Assembly: GCA_014529385.2 (NCBI GenBank)
Contig: CM043945.1
Coordinates: 154,286,741-154,350,740 of the forward strand
Reading direction: 5' to 3'
Source of the DNA: Adiantum capillus-veneris
Taxonomy: Eukaryota; Streptophyta; Polypodiopsida; Polypodiales; Pteridaceae
Length of the DNA stretch: 64,000 nucleotides
The notes under the pieces are model-generated. The model had not been told where the DNA came from, searched no databases, and saw nothing but the letters and a program-made list of their open reading frames with translations. Below, piece by piece: positions 31,216-43,716 of this stretch; the stretch's first letter is position 1; every line of letters begins with the position of its first letter. Both the position numbers and the translations under genes were made by a program.

Positions 31216-32094
31216 TGTTGGGATCCTCGTGAGAGGGAGCTTTTTCGCGTGCGCCGGCGGTCCCTCCTTGCCCCTAGCGCCCCCACATGGGCTGTCCCTC
31301 ATGCGGCCGGCGGTCCACGTTCCCATTTCTAACCTAACTCCCGCTAACCTAACTTCCCTCCGTGGACGGCACTTGAGGGGGACCGAGGCCCCGTTTGGTG
31401 AATTGCCCCTCTCCGCGGCACGCTCCCCGCGGGCCAAAAATGACGACTCGTGGACCCGTCGCTCCCGTAGACAAAACACGACTCCGGGAGCCCCCGAAAG
31501 ACTTTATGCAAGTGAGAGCCCCGCTTGGGCCGTGGCCGGGTCCCCGGGGTCCCGTGGTCCAAAACGGCCCGGGACGCACCCACGGGGCCGTTTCGGCATT
31601 TTTGATCAGTTTTTGGAACCGCGGCTCCTTGACGGGACCGACGGTGATTACTTGAGAGGGATTTCTACCTCAAGGCCATGGGGCTTGGATGGTATGCCTG
31701 AGCGCCCCGAATTAAAGGACTTATATGGGAGTAGTACTCCACTCTTGGTGAACCGTGCGCATCCTGCCGGGTAGCTAAGAGGGGGCCGGTTGTTCAACGG
31801 AGCCGGGGTGGCAGTCCTCACGTCCATAAAACCATCTACCCTTTCTAGGTTGGAGTTAGGTCAACCCAGTCTTCAGAGGCGCCGGAGGGGCCTCCGTCCC
31901 TTTTGTAATGAACTTTTTGAATCAATACAAAGCGCCCGTCACGGGCTTGTTTCTACAATCTTGTCTCGCGCGTCCCTTTGAAATACTTGCTCAACTTGTT
32001 GTGAAGACGGCTAACTTGTGTTCAGGTGAAGGATCGGCGAACGCGCGCGGCCCCTAAGTCCCATTTACGGGCCGCTCTCCAGGGTCCCGTAACA
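31216..32094 (+). mobile_element. GC-rich solo LTR, 879 bp
   Basis: Starts TGTTGGGATCC and ends GGTCCCGTAACA (TG...CA). A 5-bp direct repeat GGTGG flanks it exactly (31211-31215, 32095-32099). No primer site or pol follows on either side, so it is a solo LTR left by LTR-LTR recombination. The strand is tentative: near 31900-31940 TTTTGTAATG and TTTTTGAATCAATACAAAG resemble the end of an R region on plus. Apparent long frames inside it are a result of high GC. Confidence 0.88.
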
Positions 32095-32371
32095 GGTGGT
32101 GGGATTGTTATTTATAGAGTCGAACTCGAAACACATATACTTTTTTTTCTTTTGCTTCTATGTAACATCTATAGAATATAGCACAACATATGCAAATTGA
32201 CATTTAACATCGCCGGATGTGAGAAGGATGGATACAGCCTTGTGCATGTGAGAGAGAGAGACAGAGAGAGAGATATGTCTTTTCATTTCTTAACACTTAA
32301 TATGTTTTGCAAGACTTTTTATTTTTCTGAGATTGGGGAGACCTAATTACTACTAATACACCACATGTTAA

Positions 32372-33704
32372 CACTAGGTTGGTAACCTAACAGGACATCA
32401 AAGTGTCCTTTCAGGGTTTTGAAAAAAACCTCCAAAACCATAGTAGATCCACTCATTTTGTAAAATCCTTTCATGAGGTTATAGTTCAAGGCCTACTACA
32501 CATGGAAAAAATAAGAAACTTGTAAAATTTCTCGTCTTCTGGTCACACCAAGCCTCCAAAGTTGATGGACCAGTACATTTTCATCAAAACAGTCATTTCT
32601 TACGTTTTTTTGCATAAAAATAAGATTAGGGATTTTTGTAGGAGATAAATTCCCTAGTTAACTTCAATGGGTTGGTGATCAGAACAAATGATTGCTTCTC
32701 ACTCACTATTTTTTGTTTTGCCAAAAGAATTAGGTACAAAAAAGTTGAATTTTTACCATTCTGCAAACCTATCATCAAAGTTTCTATAGCCACGCTCAAT
32801 ACAAATAATATATGCATGTTTTCTTAGTTCCCTATTGTCCTTTAGGTTCATAAGGAGCCATGGAGCATGTCAAAAGAATAATACATCTCTTACCAAGGGG
32901 AATCTTGGGGACAAAGATGAAGTGCTAAATACAACAAACATGAAAAAACTGGGTTCAACATTATGAGTTGTAGAATCCCATAGAAACTATTCAATATCTA
33001 GCCAAATTTGATCCTTATGACTAGATATGGTTACTACCTACAAAATTCATGTAGTTGTCACAAGAAACTAACAATATTAAAAAATCTATACTTGATATAC
33101 TAGAATGTTTCGTTTTCTTCTATAATTGAAAAAATCAACCATCGTTGTCTACTATGCAAAATAGGGTATCAGGTGCCCCAAAACTCAAGGAATATTAGCT
33201 TTAAGTTACAATATGCGACATAGAGAATCAAAACTGCATTTGGATATCATGAAAGCCACCAAAAAAATCATAGAAGAGCTAAAATTGGCTAAAAACAGGA
33301 TTTGACAATTTTTGTAATTTGGTCATAACTTACAACTTTAAAATTTATTTCTCCCTAGAAGCATCGGGACATGTTGAGGACTACTAAAGATAGTTCTCTA
33401 GAATTATAGACCTCACAAACATGAATTCTAGAGTGGTATAGTTGCAAAAAGTTGAAAAAAGCCAAAAACAGGACCCGTTTTTTCACACAGTTTAGGTTGT
33501 GAAATGTTGTGCAAGGACAAGGTTAAAGATGGAATTGATATTCCAAAAAAATGTCAAGTTTTTTTCAGCTCATGAGACAACTTTCTAGACAGATAGCACC
33601 TCCAAATCCATTTTGAAACTCTTGACATAATTCAAGGAAAATGGTCACTTCACAGGACATAAAAGTGTCCCAGGACATAAAAGTGTCCCATTACCAACCT
33701 AGTG
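32372..33704. mobile_element. 1.33-kb terminal-inverted-repeat element flanked by TTAA
   Basis: Inverted ends CACTAGGTTGGTAA match at both sides, each bordered by TTAA (32368-32371 and 33705-33708). Near the ends lies the imperfect palindrome GGACATAAAAGTGTCC: one variant at left (about 32391-32407) and two tandem copies at right (about 33653-33689). No coding frame. TTAA flanks suggest piggyBac-type insertion. The CACTA start alternatively suggests a CACTA derivative, but then the 3-bp flanks TAA/TTA do not match. Confidence 0.75.
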
Positions 33705-33708
33705 TTAA

Positions 33709-34689
33709 ATATGTTATTATGTATTGCCTACCTGCGATATGCAAAGAGTTGTATGTGTAATTAACATATATAGATGTTGATCGACATTGAGTGTATAGTT
33801 CTCAAAGCATCATGCAGGTATAGCAAACTGAAGGAAGCAAGGCACAAAATTCTAAAAGAAGCAAATTGATACAGCATCAATGGAATGCAAATTGAAATGA
33901 AGTGCTTTACCGATGACCTGAAATGTTGTACAGATGTTTTCGGACTGTCCAAGCTACACGTCGATCTTTGATTCAAGCTACAGAAAAGGAATGTGAATAG
34001 TTAAACATTTCATCTTGCAATGAAGCATCATAAATTGAAGATGCTAAGTATATAGTGCATGTCATGCAGAAGTACCATACAAAAGTATGGTGGAGAGTTC
34101 GCACTGTGGTCTCTCCAAAAATTATAAGAAACGGAAGCCGTGCCCTGCCCTGTAGCGTTTATGTGTGGCACCAAGCAAACGCATAGTCATGGGGAGTTGG
34201 ATGGAGATAACGAACCTTGCAATGTAGTCCAACTGGACTTAATTTTGTGCAATCAAAACGGCCTATGTTTTGAGCATATGTTCTCCCCGTCAGACACAAG
34301 ATACACATTAGGATAAATATGGGGCATGTAGCATATTGATTAAGCTTGAAGAGAAATAGATCTAATTTTATTGCATGCTGAACAGTTGAGCCTGATAAGA
34401 ACATCGTCAAAAAGAAACTCGTTAAAAAAACAACACTAATGGAAAACCGCTATCATTGAAGAGCGCTCCCACTGTTTCACTTTATTTTGTCAACCCATCA
34501 ATCTGTCGGGCTAGCATACTCGCCAATCGTTACGAATTTGGCGAATACTTGTCATGATCTGGGCCATTGCCCAAGAAGGAATCCCACGGCCAAGAGCCTG
34601 TAGATTAATGCTTTGAAAAGCTCTTGCGTTTCCTGCTTTTTTTTCTATATCATGGTTGTGGTACCATGGGTTCTGAATAGAGGGGTGGA
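33709..34689. other. Spacer, nothing recognised
   Basis: AT-rich sequence with only short unconvincing frames on both strands. Confidence 0.6.
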
Positions 34690-35202
34690 CGAAACAGCAA
34701 CCATGCAAGACATCCACGTTGTCTATCTCAAGCTCACCTTCAGATGGCACACTGATAAACAACAACAACACAACCACCACGTTGAGGATGCCACCACGAT
34801 CTTTCAGCAAATAACACACGCCTATGAAATCTTCTCTGACCCTCTCCAATGTTTCTCTCACGACCTCACCCTCGACAACCAACCATAGAGCTCTTTCGTA
34901 TGCGGACTCTTCCCTACGTGTCATCATGTGCAACACCGCCGCACCGTTAATCCTTCAACATGCTCAATAGGTGGAGGCTATGCCGCCTACAAGGTCTACT
35001 TCATTGCGTTATCAGGGATGAATTTGAGGGTGGGGAGAGATTTCTTTCTCTACTATGGCCACCTTTTACTGAAGACTAAAGAATATTTCGACGATGATTT
35101 CTTCCATGTTTATGGTAATGAATTTTTCAAACTGGAGGAACAAAAGCTCCAGTTTGCAACAGCTGCTAGAAACAGGGTCGCGATAGAGAAAACAAGGTGA
35201 GC
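34690..35202 (+). pseudogene. J-domain (DnaJ/Hsp40, DNAJC21/JJJ1-like) pseudogene fragment
   Basis: J-domain proteins stimulate Hsp70 ATPase through an HPD motif. Plus-strand text YLKLTFRWHTDKQ, then EDATTIFQQITHAYEIFSDP, matches helices II-III of a J domain, with the HPD changed to HTD and therefore non-functional by family rule. Downstream, after a stop at ~34886 and a change of frame, FDDDFFHVYGNEFFKLEEQK resembles the region after the J domain in DNAJC21/JJJ1-type proteins. Helix I is poorly preserved, the stop breaks it, and the end at 35200 is abrupt. Assignment to the JJJ1 type is tentative. It could be a captured or processed host gene fragment. Confidence 0.55.
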
Positions 35203-36109
<907 letters not shown>

Positions 36110-37390
36110 ATTCTGCGAGCTTTGTAGCTTAATGGTCCTTGCTTCTGATCATCCACTGCAATAGTGTGCTCCAAAAGATGACATTTCAAAGCTTGTCAAG
36201 AAGCATAGGTGCTTTCTAAAGTATACCATATGTGGCATACATGTCAACGAAGGCAGTGCCATGCACAACAGTTTTTTTTAATAGCCCCTGACTAACAATA
36301 TCATCATGAATTATAGTGCCCATATGGGTGTTCTGCATAGTGCCACCTACCTTAAACCTGCAAGCATAGGTGATTGCATCTAGATAAATGCCCTCACTTT
36401 GTATCCACTGGAAACAGCTCAAAGATTTATGTCCCTACCCTGTCGAGTATATCCTACAATCAATGTGTTCCGAGAGATGACATTGTAGATAGAAAGATCC
36501 TCTAGCACTTCCAAGTTTCTAGCATAGATGATTGAAATGCCCTCGCTTTGCATCTATTGAAAACAATCCAAATGATCCTGGCCTTATCCCTGTTGGGTGA
36601 AAGCGTGGTTCGGTGGTACAAAAAAAGGACCTATTTTACTTCTACCAATGAAAAAGTGGGGACTGCTAAAATTTTTGTAGTTTAGGTCAAAACTTTTCGG
36701 ACCTTGTGTTTTTAGATTCTTCTTTTGAAGATCTATCCATTGATATATAGTATGATAGGTACTTTTTCATGTGACATGTAGAAATTGTAGCTCAAAGATT
36801 TGTCAAAGGTGCTGTCAAGGACATTCCTTTTTGTACCACCAAAGCATGCTTTTAGCCTATTGGGCATATCCCACAATGAATGTAGTCCAAGAGATCACAT
36901 TCCGGACGAGAAGCTCTTGACGTAAGTTAAACGCCCTTTCTTCGCATCTACTCAAAACAACCCAGATTTTCCTGTTCTTGTTCCTCTTGGACATATCTCC
37001 CAATCAATCCACGCCAAGAGATGAAATTCTGAGAGAGAATCTCCTGATGCAAGCTTTGTGCTTTTGAAGTACATCACATCGCATATATTTTGAACAAGGC
37101 AGTGCCAAGCACTATGATGCCTTCAGAGGTGATTGCATATGGAGAGATATCCTTGCTTCTCATCCGTTGCATTAGTGAGCTCCAAGGGATGAAGTTTTGG
37201 AAAAGATGCATAGATGCTTTCTAAAGTACACCACATTTTCTATACATGTCAACCAAGGCGTTTTGACAGTGCCACAGGCCTTCAAGATACAAGGATAGGA
37301 GATTTCATCTAGATATGTTTGCTTGCGTAGAAGATATTGCTGATTGGTGCTACTCTGTGAACTATGTCATGCACTAGGACTGGGTAGCGG
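36110..37390 (-). pseudogene. PPR protein pseudogene fragment (copy 2)
   Basis: Second copy of the relic at 1-1165, extending further at its end. The minus frame 36422-36216 gives a recognisable repeat (DAITYACRFKVGGTMQN, IIHDDIVSQGLLKKTV, AFVDMYATYGIL), then continues with degraded PPR text to ~36110. It carries the same MITE. As in copy 1 there are many stops and no complete repeat array. Together the two copies show a PPR gene that died before the segment was duplicated, because most lesions are shared. Confidence 0.7.
36604..36860. mobile_element. MITE-like inverted-repeat element (copy 2)
   Basis: Same element and position in the PPR relic as 382-636. Nearly identical, with the same inverted ends GGTGGTACAAAAA. 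Confidence 0.65.
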
Positions 37391-37517
37391 TGAGGGTGGG
37401 AGGTGATGGCAGAGGGGAGCATCTAGATAGCTAATTGAATTGCTCATACATCGATGACCAGAATAGGCTCAAATTTTATTCGCAACCATTAAATAACTGC
37501 TTTTCATCTCATTGTTT

Positions 37518-37958
37518 TTTCTTTTTTTTGGGACGCGCCACGTGGTCTCTTGTGGGCTGAAAGAGTCCAAAAAGGACCTTTGGCTCACCAAGTAACAAGT
37601 AACAAGGTGAAGAGGCACGAAGGCCCGCTAAGTTAAGGGGGGACAAAGGAGAGTAAGTTTAAATAAGGCCCTATCAAACATGGGCAACGGACGCGGCCGT
37701 AAAAGTAAAATCTAGGCGCCTTGATAGTCACACAAGGGGGACACAAGTCAAATTTATACTTTTTTTTCTCGGCGTCATTCAATATTCGTAGCCTAGGTGG
37801 TAGACGCTCCACAATTTGTGGCTGTTTTGTCGGGTTCAAATCCTCTAACTGCACCTCCCACGTCCACCAGCGAGTCAAGATGGGCAAGGGGTCTGGCCTG
37901 GTGCTAATTGCAAAGCACCAGACACATTCTCTGTCCAACCGTGGTTTCCCACGATAGC
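37518..37958 (+). mobile_element. tRNA-derived SINE candidate (copy 2)
   Basis: Box A TAGCCTAGGTGG at 37789-37800 and box B GGTTCAAATCC at 37833-37843, as in copy 1, with the base changes GTTTTGTCGGG in the arm before box B. tRNA folding is again poor. Confidence 0.5.
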
Positions 37959-38344
37959 CACACTCAAGTCCGAGCGAATGTGTCTGCTAAGTGCCTACAA
38001 TCAGATGGAATTTTTACTGTGTTTTAATACAAAATTGTATTATTTGTTTCTAAAGAGTAGCTTTTATTGGTTAGCTTAAAATTAAATACATTAATTAAAA
38101 GATGTCTTCAAGATTCCCTCTATCCTCGTCGCCTAGCCGTGACTTTTTTTTCCTATCGCCAACACCTTCTCCCTCTGTGTGTTGCCCTTCCCTACCCCTT
38201 GACGAGTCCCTGCGATCCTAAAAATTTGTCTTTCCTGTGAGCTTGCAACTAAGTTTTCCCTGCCATAGATAGACTTGCACCTAGCTGAGAGTAGCCCCCC
38301 CATGTAATCTCCACTATTCCTATGTCGAGGAAGGACGCAAGAGC

Positions 38345-38389
<45 letters not shown>

Positions 38390-38395
38390 ATATAC

Positions 38396-38526
38396 TGTGG
38401 TACGTAGTCCCTTGGAGACACCATTGTAAAAGGTAACTACCCATATCTCGGCATGTATGAGAGAGTCCTATTAAGGGAAGTGAACCTATCAGTTCAAGGG
38501 AACTTGAGTCCGCAATATTGTGTATT
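38396..38526 (+). repeat. Truncated short LTR upstream of D2
   Basis: Equivalent of 2274-2395. Starts TGTGGTACGTAG after TGTATGTATATATAC and fades into a (TA)n/(GT)n microsatellite (38527-38622). Confidence 0.7.
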
Positions 38527-38535
38527 ATATGTGTG

Positions 38536-38608
<73 letters not shown>

Positions 38609-38867
38609 GTATGTATATATACTGTGGTACGTAGTCCCTTGAAGACACCATTGTAAAAGGTAACTACCCATATCTCGGCATGTATGAGAGAGTCCTATTA
38701 AGGGAAGTGAACATATAAGTTCAAGGGAACTTGAGTCCGCAATATTGTGTATTCCACGTTGGTGCAGATGCAGGGCTTCTTGTTGTCGTTAGGCTTGCGC
38801 ATAGGGCTTGCTGCTTAGATCCCAATAGCCTTAGGTCTTTCCCCTTAGTTCATCAAGAGCAGAGCAG

Positions 38868-39337
38868 CCTGTCCTCGACAGACTCCCAACTCTCCTCAGT
38901 ATGAGGATGCAGCAACGATGCACCCTGAATTTGCTCATGATCCTCCTCACACACCTATTGACCATATGATGTCTGCAATTTTCAATATCCTCTTACAAGT
39001 GAACCACACAAACCAATCCCTTGGAAGCTATCTTTAGGATATCAATACACACATTCATTGTACAAATGGGAAGGTTCTTCCCAAATCCTTTTTTGGACTA
39101 CTGATTGAAGAAGTTCTCACCTAGATAGAGAATTTCGAGAACGTAGCAAGATATCATCAATGGCACGATGACAAGAAGGCTCTTGAAGTCCGAACACTCC
39201 TGGAAGGAATCACCACCACATGGTTTGTACAACAAACTCATCAGGTATAGTTGAATTGGAAGACACTTAGAGAGTTGCTAGTACAAAATTTTGCACACCA
39301 AAATATCACCCAATCAACACTTTAGTAATTAAATGCT
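38868..39337 (+). pseudogene. gag fragment of D2
   Basis: Same gag text as D1 up to RELLVQNFAHQNITQSTL, then lost in the ~970-bp deletion that removes the gag C-terminus, the knuckle region and most of the protease. What remains cannot form a capsid protein. Confidence 0.7.
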
Positions 39338-40530
39338 TATACGAAAGCTACTCAAAGGATTTCCATCCTTATTTTAGAAAAAATCAATTAATATCATCAA
39401 CCTTCCTCTTCATCATTCGATTATAACAGACCAATCTGCTCCTATTAAGATGCCCATTTGTAGAAGATCACCCAAAGAAATTTCTCGCATCAATGAAGCC
39501 GTAGCTGATATGTTGGCAAAAAGGCATTATCATTCCCTCTCATAGTGACTAGGCATTAGAGCCACATTTAGTCTGTAAAGATGATGGCTCCTATAGATTC
39601 TATGAGGATTGTTGACCCCTCAATAAAATAGCCCAACATGATGTCTATCCTCTTCCCCTTTTGGAAGATCTGCTAGACCAAATAGGTTATTCAAAGTACT
39701 TCACATCCCTAGACCTAGCTTCTGGCTATTGTAAAATCCCTCTAGATCCTAATAGTGCACATAAAGTCACTTTTTGAACACCTAGAGGTCTCTATCAATT
39801 CACTTGGATGCCATTTGGCTTGTATGATGCGGGGAGCACTTTTCAAAGGACAAGAAATAACATATTTTTTTACCTTATACAAGATAAGGTGGTAGTAGTC
39901 TATCTTGATGACATTCTCATCCACACTCAAACATGGGAACAACACCTTCAAGTACTCAAATATGTCCTTCAGCGAATACAAAAGTATAACTTGCAGGTGC
40001 AGTTGAAAAAGTGCAAATGGGGCGTCACCAAATTGAAATTTCTAGGCTTCATCATATCTAAGGAAGGTATTCAAGTGGATCCTGCTAAGGTAAAATCTAT
40101 TGAAGACTATCCCACTCCCGAAAATGTCAAAGTATTGCAAAGCTTTTTAGGTATGGTGACTTTCTTGCTGCAGTTTGTCCCTAATCTAGCCCAAGTTACA
40201 TACCCTCTTCGCCTTCTCCTACAAAAGGACACATCATAGACATGGAGCATGGCATGTCAATGTAGCTTTGATACCCTAAAACAGGCCATTAAGGACTCGG
40301 CTATTTTGTTTCATCCAGATTTCCAGAGACCATTTTTGTTGCAGACAGATGCTTCTAATCACAGGCTTGGCGCTGCACTTCTACAACGAGACACCTCTAT
40401 TCAGTGGAAACCCATCCCATTCATCAACAGGTCTTTGACTAAGGCAGAGGATAACTATTGAACCACTAGAAAAGATCTATTGGCTATTGTCTAAGCTTTT
40501 ACTAAATAGCATGCATATCATCATGGAACC
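39338..40530 (+). pseudogene. RT and RNase H of D2 (broken)
   Basis: The RT text equals that of D1: YFTSLDLASGYCKIPL, MPFGLYDAGSTFQR, YLDD at 39901-39912, LKFLGFIISKEGIQVDPAK. Here the frame is open from 39808 to 40239 where D1 has an extra stop. RNase H follows (LLQTDASNHRLGAALLQRD, then NRSLTKAEDNY) with a stop at 40459-40461 and damaged text after (VETDHQPIIFL). Stops occur upstream at several places shared with D1, so most predate the duplication. Confidence 0.8.
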
Positions 40531-42000
40531 ATTGTCACAGTCGAGACAGATCATCAACCCATCATCTTTTTGCTACAAAAAGCTCATCCCCTTGGTCGCC
40601 TACTTCGATGGGTCCTCGCCTTACATGAATACACATTTACTATCCGCTATAAGAAAGGTATAACCAACTACACAGCATATGGTTTATCCCACATTCAAGA
40701 GTTTCATAATGCCCAACTGTCACATGGTGAATTCCCTATCACACTAAGCCAGCTCGCACACCTACAACAACAAGACCCAGCTATTCAGGTCATAACGCAT
40801 AAGCTCAAAAACTCCCATATGGATTCTCATCATAGCTGCTTTACAATCATCAACAATGTCCTATATTACAACCAAGCAAGTCATATCCCAAGAATTTATG
40901 TTCCACAAGCCTTGCGGGATCATTACATTGACTATTATCATGATCACCTCTTATCAGGCCACTTGGGTTTCCATAAGGTATTGGAAAAATTATCACTACT
41001 ACTGGCCCTAGATGCGTCATAAAATCTCTAAGAAGCTACAAGCTTGCCACACATGTCAAGCTATCAAGACAACGAAGCACAATGTTGGCTATTTAGCACC
41101 CAGACAGGTCACAGCTCCTTTTGAATTAATCGGACTTGATGGGCCCTTTCCCAACATCTGTATCAGGCAATCGCTACATCCTAGTTATCATTGAGTACTT
41201 AGCTAGGTGGTGTGAGGAAGCTCCACTTCCTGACATCACTACTTCCATAGTGGCCTCAACCCTCTTGAACAAAGTAGTCTTCCAACATGGTTGTCCACAA
41301 AAACTGCTTTCTGACCAAAGTACACAATTTACTAGTGAAGTTTTAAAAATTTTAACCATATTCTTGGGAGTCAGGTGTTACCTCACCATATCATCCTTAG
41401 AAAATTGGCCTCACAGAACCACTCAACAAAACTATCAATCAAATGATATCCTTGTACGTGGATCCTCTGCACCAATATTGGGAACAGATTTGAGCCCATG
41501 CAATCTATGCATATAATACCTCAGTACAAACTTCAACACGCATCAATCCTTTTAGAGATCTTTATGGTAGAAATCCTTGCCTTCCCCATGAGATGTTTAT
41601 CTTATCTACCCCACCAACCAAACATGACGCCATTGACTGGTATGCACACTTGACAAAGGTTCAACCACTTCTCAGATCAACCACTATGCATAATCTGAAA
41701 AAATATTAGCATAGGCAAAAGAAGGCCTATGATCAGCATCAACACCCTAGCTACTACAAACACAATGCTCTAGTCACTCTTTATAACCCTCTACAATGTC
41801 CAGGTCTTTGTGAATCTTTCACGAGCAGATGGCTTGGACCATATAAGGTGCTCCACCGACTCAGGGAGAATACATATAAAGTGCAAAGGCTTAGCAATCA
41901 ATCCATCACTACAGCTCATGTATCTAGAAGAAAAACCTACTTCCTAGCCCCATCCAATCATCATGCCTTTGAAGTGAACAAGGTGACATTCGTGTGTTAG
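40531..42000 (+). pseudogene. Integrase of D2 (broken)
   Basis: The zinc-binding part has H-x-D-H...GHLGFHK and CHTCQ (around 40936-41060). Core pieces: MGPFPTSVSGNRYILVIIEY (first Asp in an adjacent frame), LLSDQSTQFTSEV (second Asp), and the Glu region TNGLTEPLNKT found only in another frame because of a frameshift around 41380. The C-terminal part shows SRWLGPYKVLHRL (GPY/F motif) and ends at a stop at 41998-42000 after NKVTFVC. GPY/F supports a Ty3-type element. Several frameshifts and stops. Confidence 0.78.
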
Positions 42001-42646
42001 TCACTAGCTTTGTTCACGTTGTTGGACTGTGTGCGTTCTAGCTGGGAAGGTGCAGGACCTCTAGCTGGGAGAGTTTGTGATGAGAGTCACAAACACTAAG
42101 AAAAAGTGTTTATGTAAAATCACTAACCCTCATTCTAAGGGTGATTGAAAATAAGAGCGTTTGTGACAACAAAGTCACAAACCCTCTTTCCTATCGTGCT
42201 TGGAATTTGCTTGCTTTCGTAGAGTGGAGATTATGATAAGAGGATCACCAAATCACATTCGATTTCACTCAAAAAGACCATTTAAAAACACTAAAGTTTC
42301 AGCCATGAAACCTCAGTGCGCATTCAAGCACAAATCTTAATCAAAACCCAAACCTCTTTCATGGTATCATGTCACCTCACCCCCAATTACATAGTCGTAA
42401 CATCAAACAACCGAAAGGAATGCTCGAGCTTCCACCTTCACGGCAACTATTTTCTGATTTTGCAGAGATTTAAGAGATTCTAAGTTGAGTCCCACGCACC
42501 ATTTTGATAAGGTAAAACCCTAATTCACTCCCTCACAAGCTCAGATACAAGATTGTGAAGAGGCGGGACTACAACACACATAGATTGGGCAACCATGGAA
42601 GCTATTGCACAGTATTGAAAAATTGTAGGTTTCTTCTGTGAAAGGC

Positions 42647-42719
<73 letters not shown>

Positions 42720-43405
42720 CCATGGAATTATCATGTGATGTATCAATTTTCAGGCCATTTTTCCACTTTGGACCAAAACTAGGTCATTTTCAGCTCATTC
42801 TTTACCCAAAAAATGTCATTTTTGATGCAAAAAATCCCAAACGCACTAAAAAAAATCCCTACAATTTTGGGATCACTCGTATAAGCACAAAAAGCATAGA
42901 TAAGAATCATTTTTCTTCAATATACCACTTTGGGTCACTTTCCATGCAATTCTACAGTGGTGCACTGCTATTTTTGGCAGTTTTTGCTGGATCAGTCTTT
43001 ATAGGCGAGATGAGTGAACCACCATGAAACACTTGGAATATATACATTTTCAAAAAAACAATCATCTTATCAAGTAGAAAAATACACAAGGGTCCACATC
43101 TAGGTCCATGACTCCCCATATTGGTATGTACATGATAACAACCGCAGTAGCCGCTCTACATACATCCCAATATGTACATTATTGATTTTAGCTCCATGCA
43201 TCATAAGGTGTCAAAAGTGAGGTGAATGTTTTTATTTCACATTATATACGTGCCACAACACGACAATGTCCAGTTAGCCAATAGTTGTCGTTAAGCTATT
43301 GTACGACCTTCCCCCCCATATGAGGCGTTGGAAGAGTAAGGTCATGTGGATCTTGATCCAATCGCTTCTAATAAGTTATGCATCTTTTTCCCCCAAGTGG
43401 GGAGA
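42001..43405. other. 3' non-coding region of D2
   Basis: No gene. Contains (CT)n 42649-42717 and a purine-rich tract at 43393-43405 next to the LTR. Confidence 0.65.
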
Positions 43406-43541
43406 TGTGGTACATAGTCCCTCGAAGAGACCGTTGTAACAAGTAACTGCCCATACCTTGACATGTATGAGAGAGTTATATGAAGCGAAGTGAACCTGTC
43501 AATTCAAGGCAGGTTGAGTCCGTAATATTTTGTATTCCACA
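43406..43541 (+). repeat. 3' LTR of D2
   Basis: TGTGGTACATAGTCCC to TATTCCACA. Directly followed by ATATATATAT and (GATA)n/(GA)n, so like the other LTRs of the family it borders a TA-rich microsatellite. Confidence 0.75.
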
Positions 43542-43559
43542 ATATATATATATAGATAG

Positions 43560-43595
<36 letters not shown>

Positions 43596-43662
43596 AGGAG
43601 AGAAGAAGGAGATATTTTCTCGTTTATGTCTTATAAAGCGTCCCTACCTCTACCATGTGACG

Positions 43663-43716
<54 letters not shown>

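Larger units (their letters stand above)
36219..40345. repeat. Segmental duplication, copy 2
   Basis: Matches 1-5146 in order, with longer microsatellites at 38346-38395 and 38527-38622 and with a deletion of about 970 bp at 39337/39338 (joins the equivalents of 3157 and 4127). Beyond 40345 it continues into D2 sequence that copy 1 lacks. Confidence 0.9.
38623..43541 (+). mobile_element. Ty3-like LTR retrotransposon D2 with both LTRs
   Basis: LTRs at 38623-38758 and 43406-43541 are 136 bp each, with ends TGTGG/CCACA (left ends CCACG). Order is gag fragment, deletion, RT, RNase H, integrase, then a ~1.4-kb non-coding 3' region with (CT)n (42649-42717) and a purine-rich CCAAGTGGGGAGA before the 3' LTR. 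The right LTR is more diverged from the left than D1 and D2 left LTRs are from each other. Stops throughout. Confidence 0.82.

Noticed and set aside
31229-31774. 181-codon plus frame and overlapping minus frames
   Set aside because: They lie in a GC-rich solo LTR where stop codons are rare in all frames.
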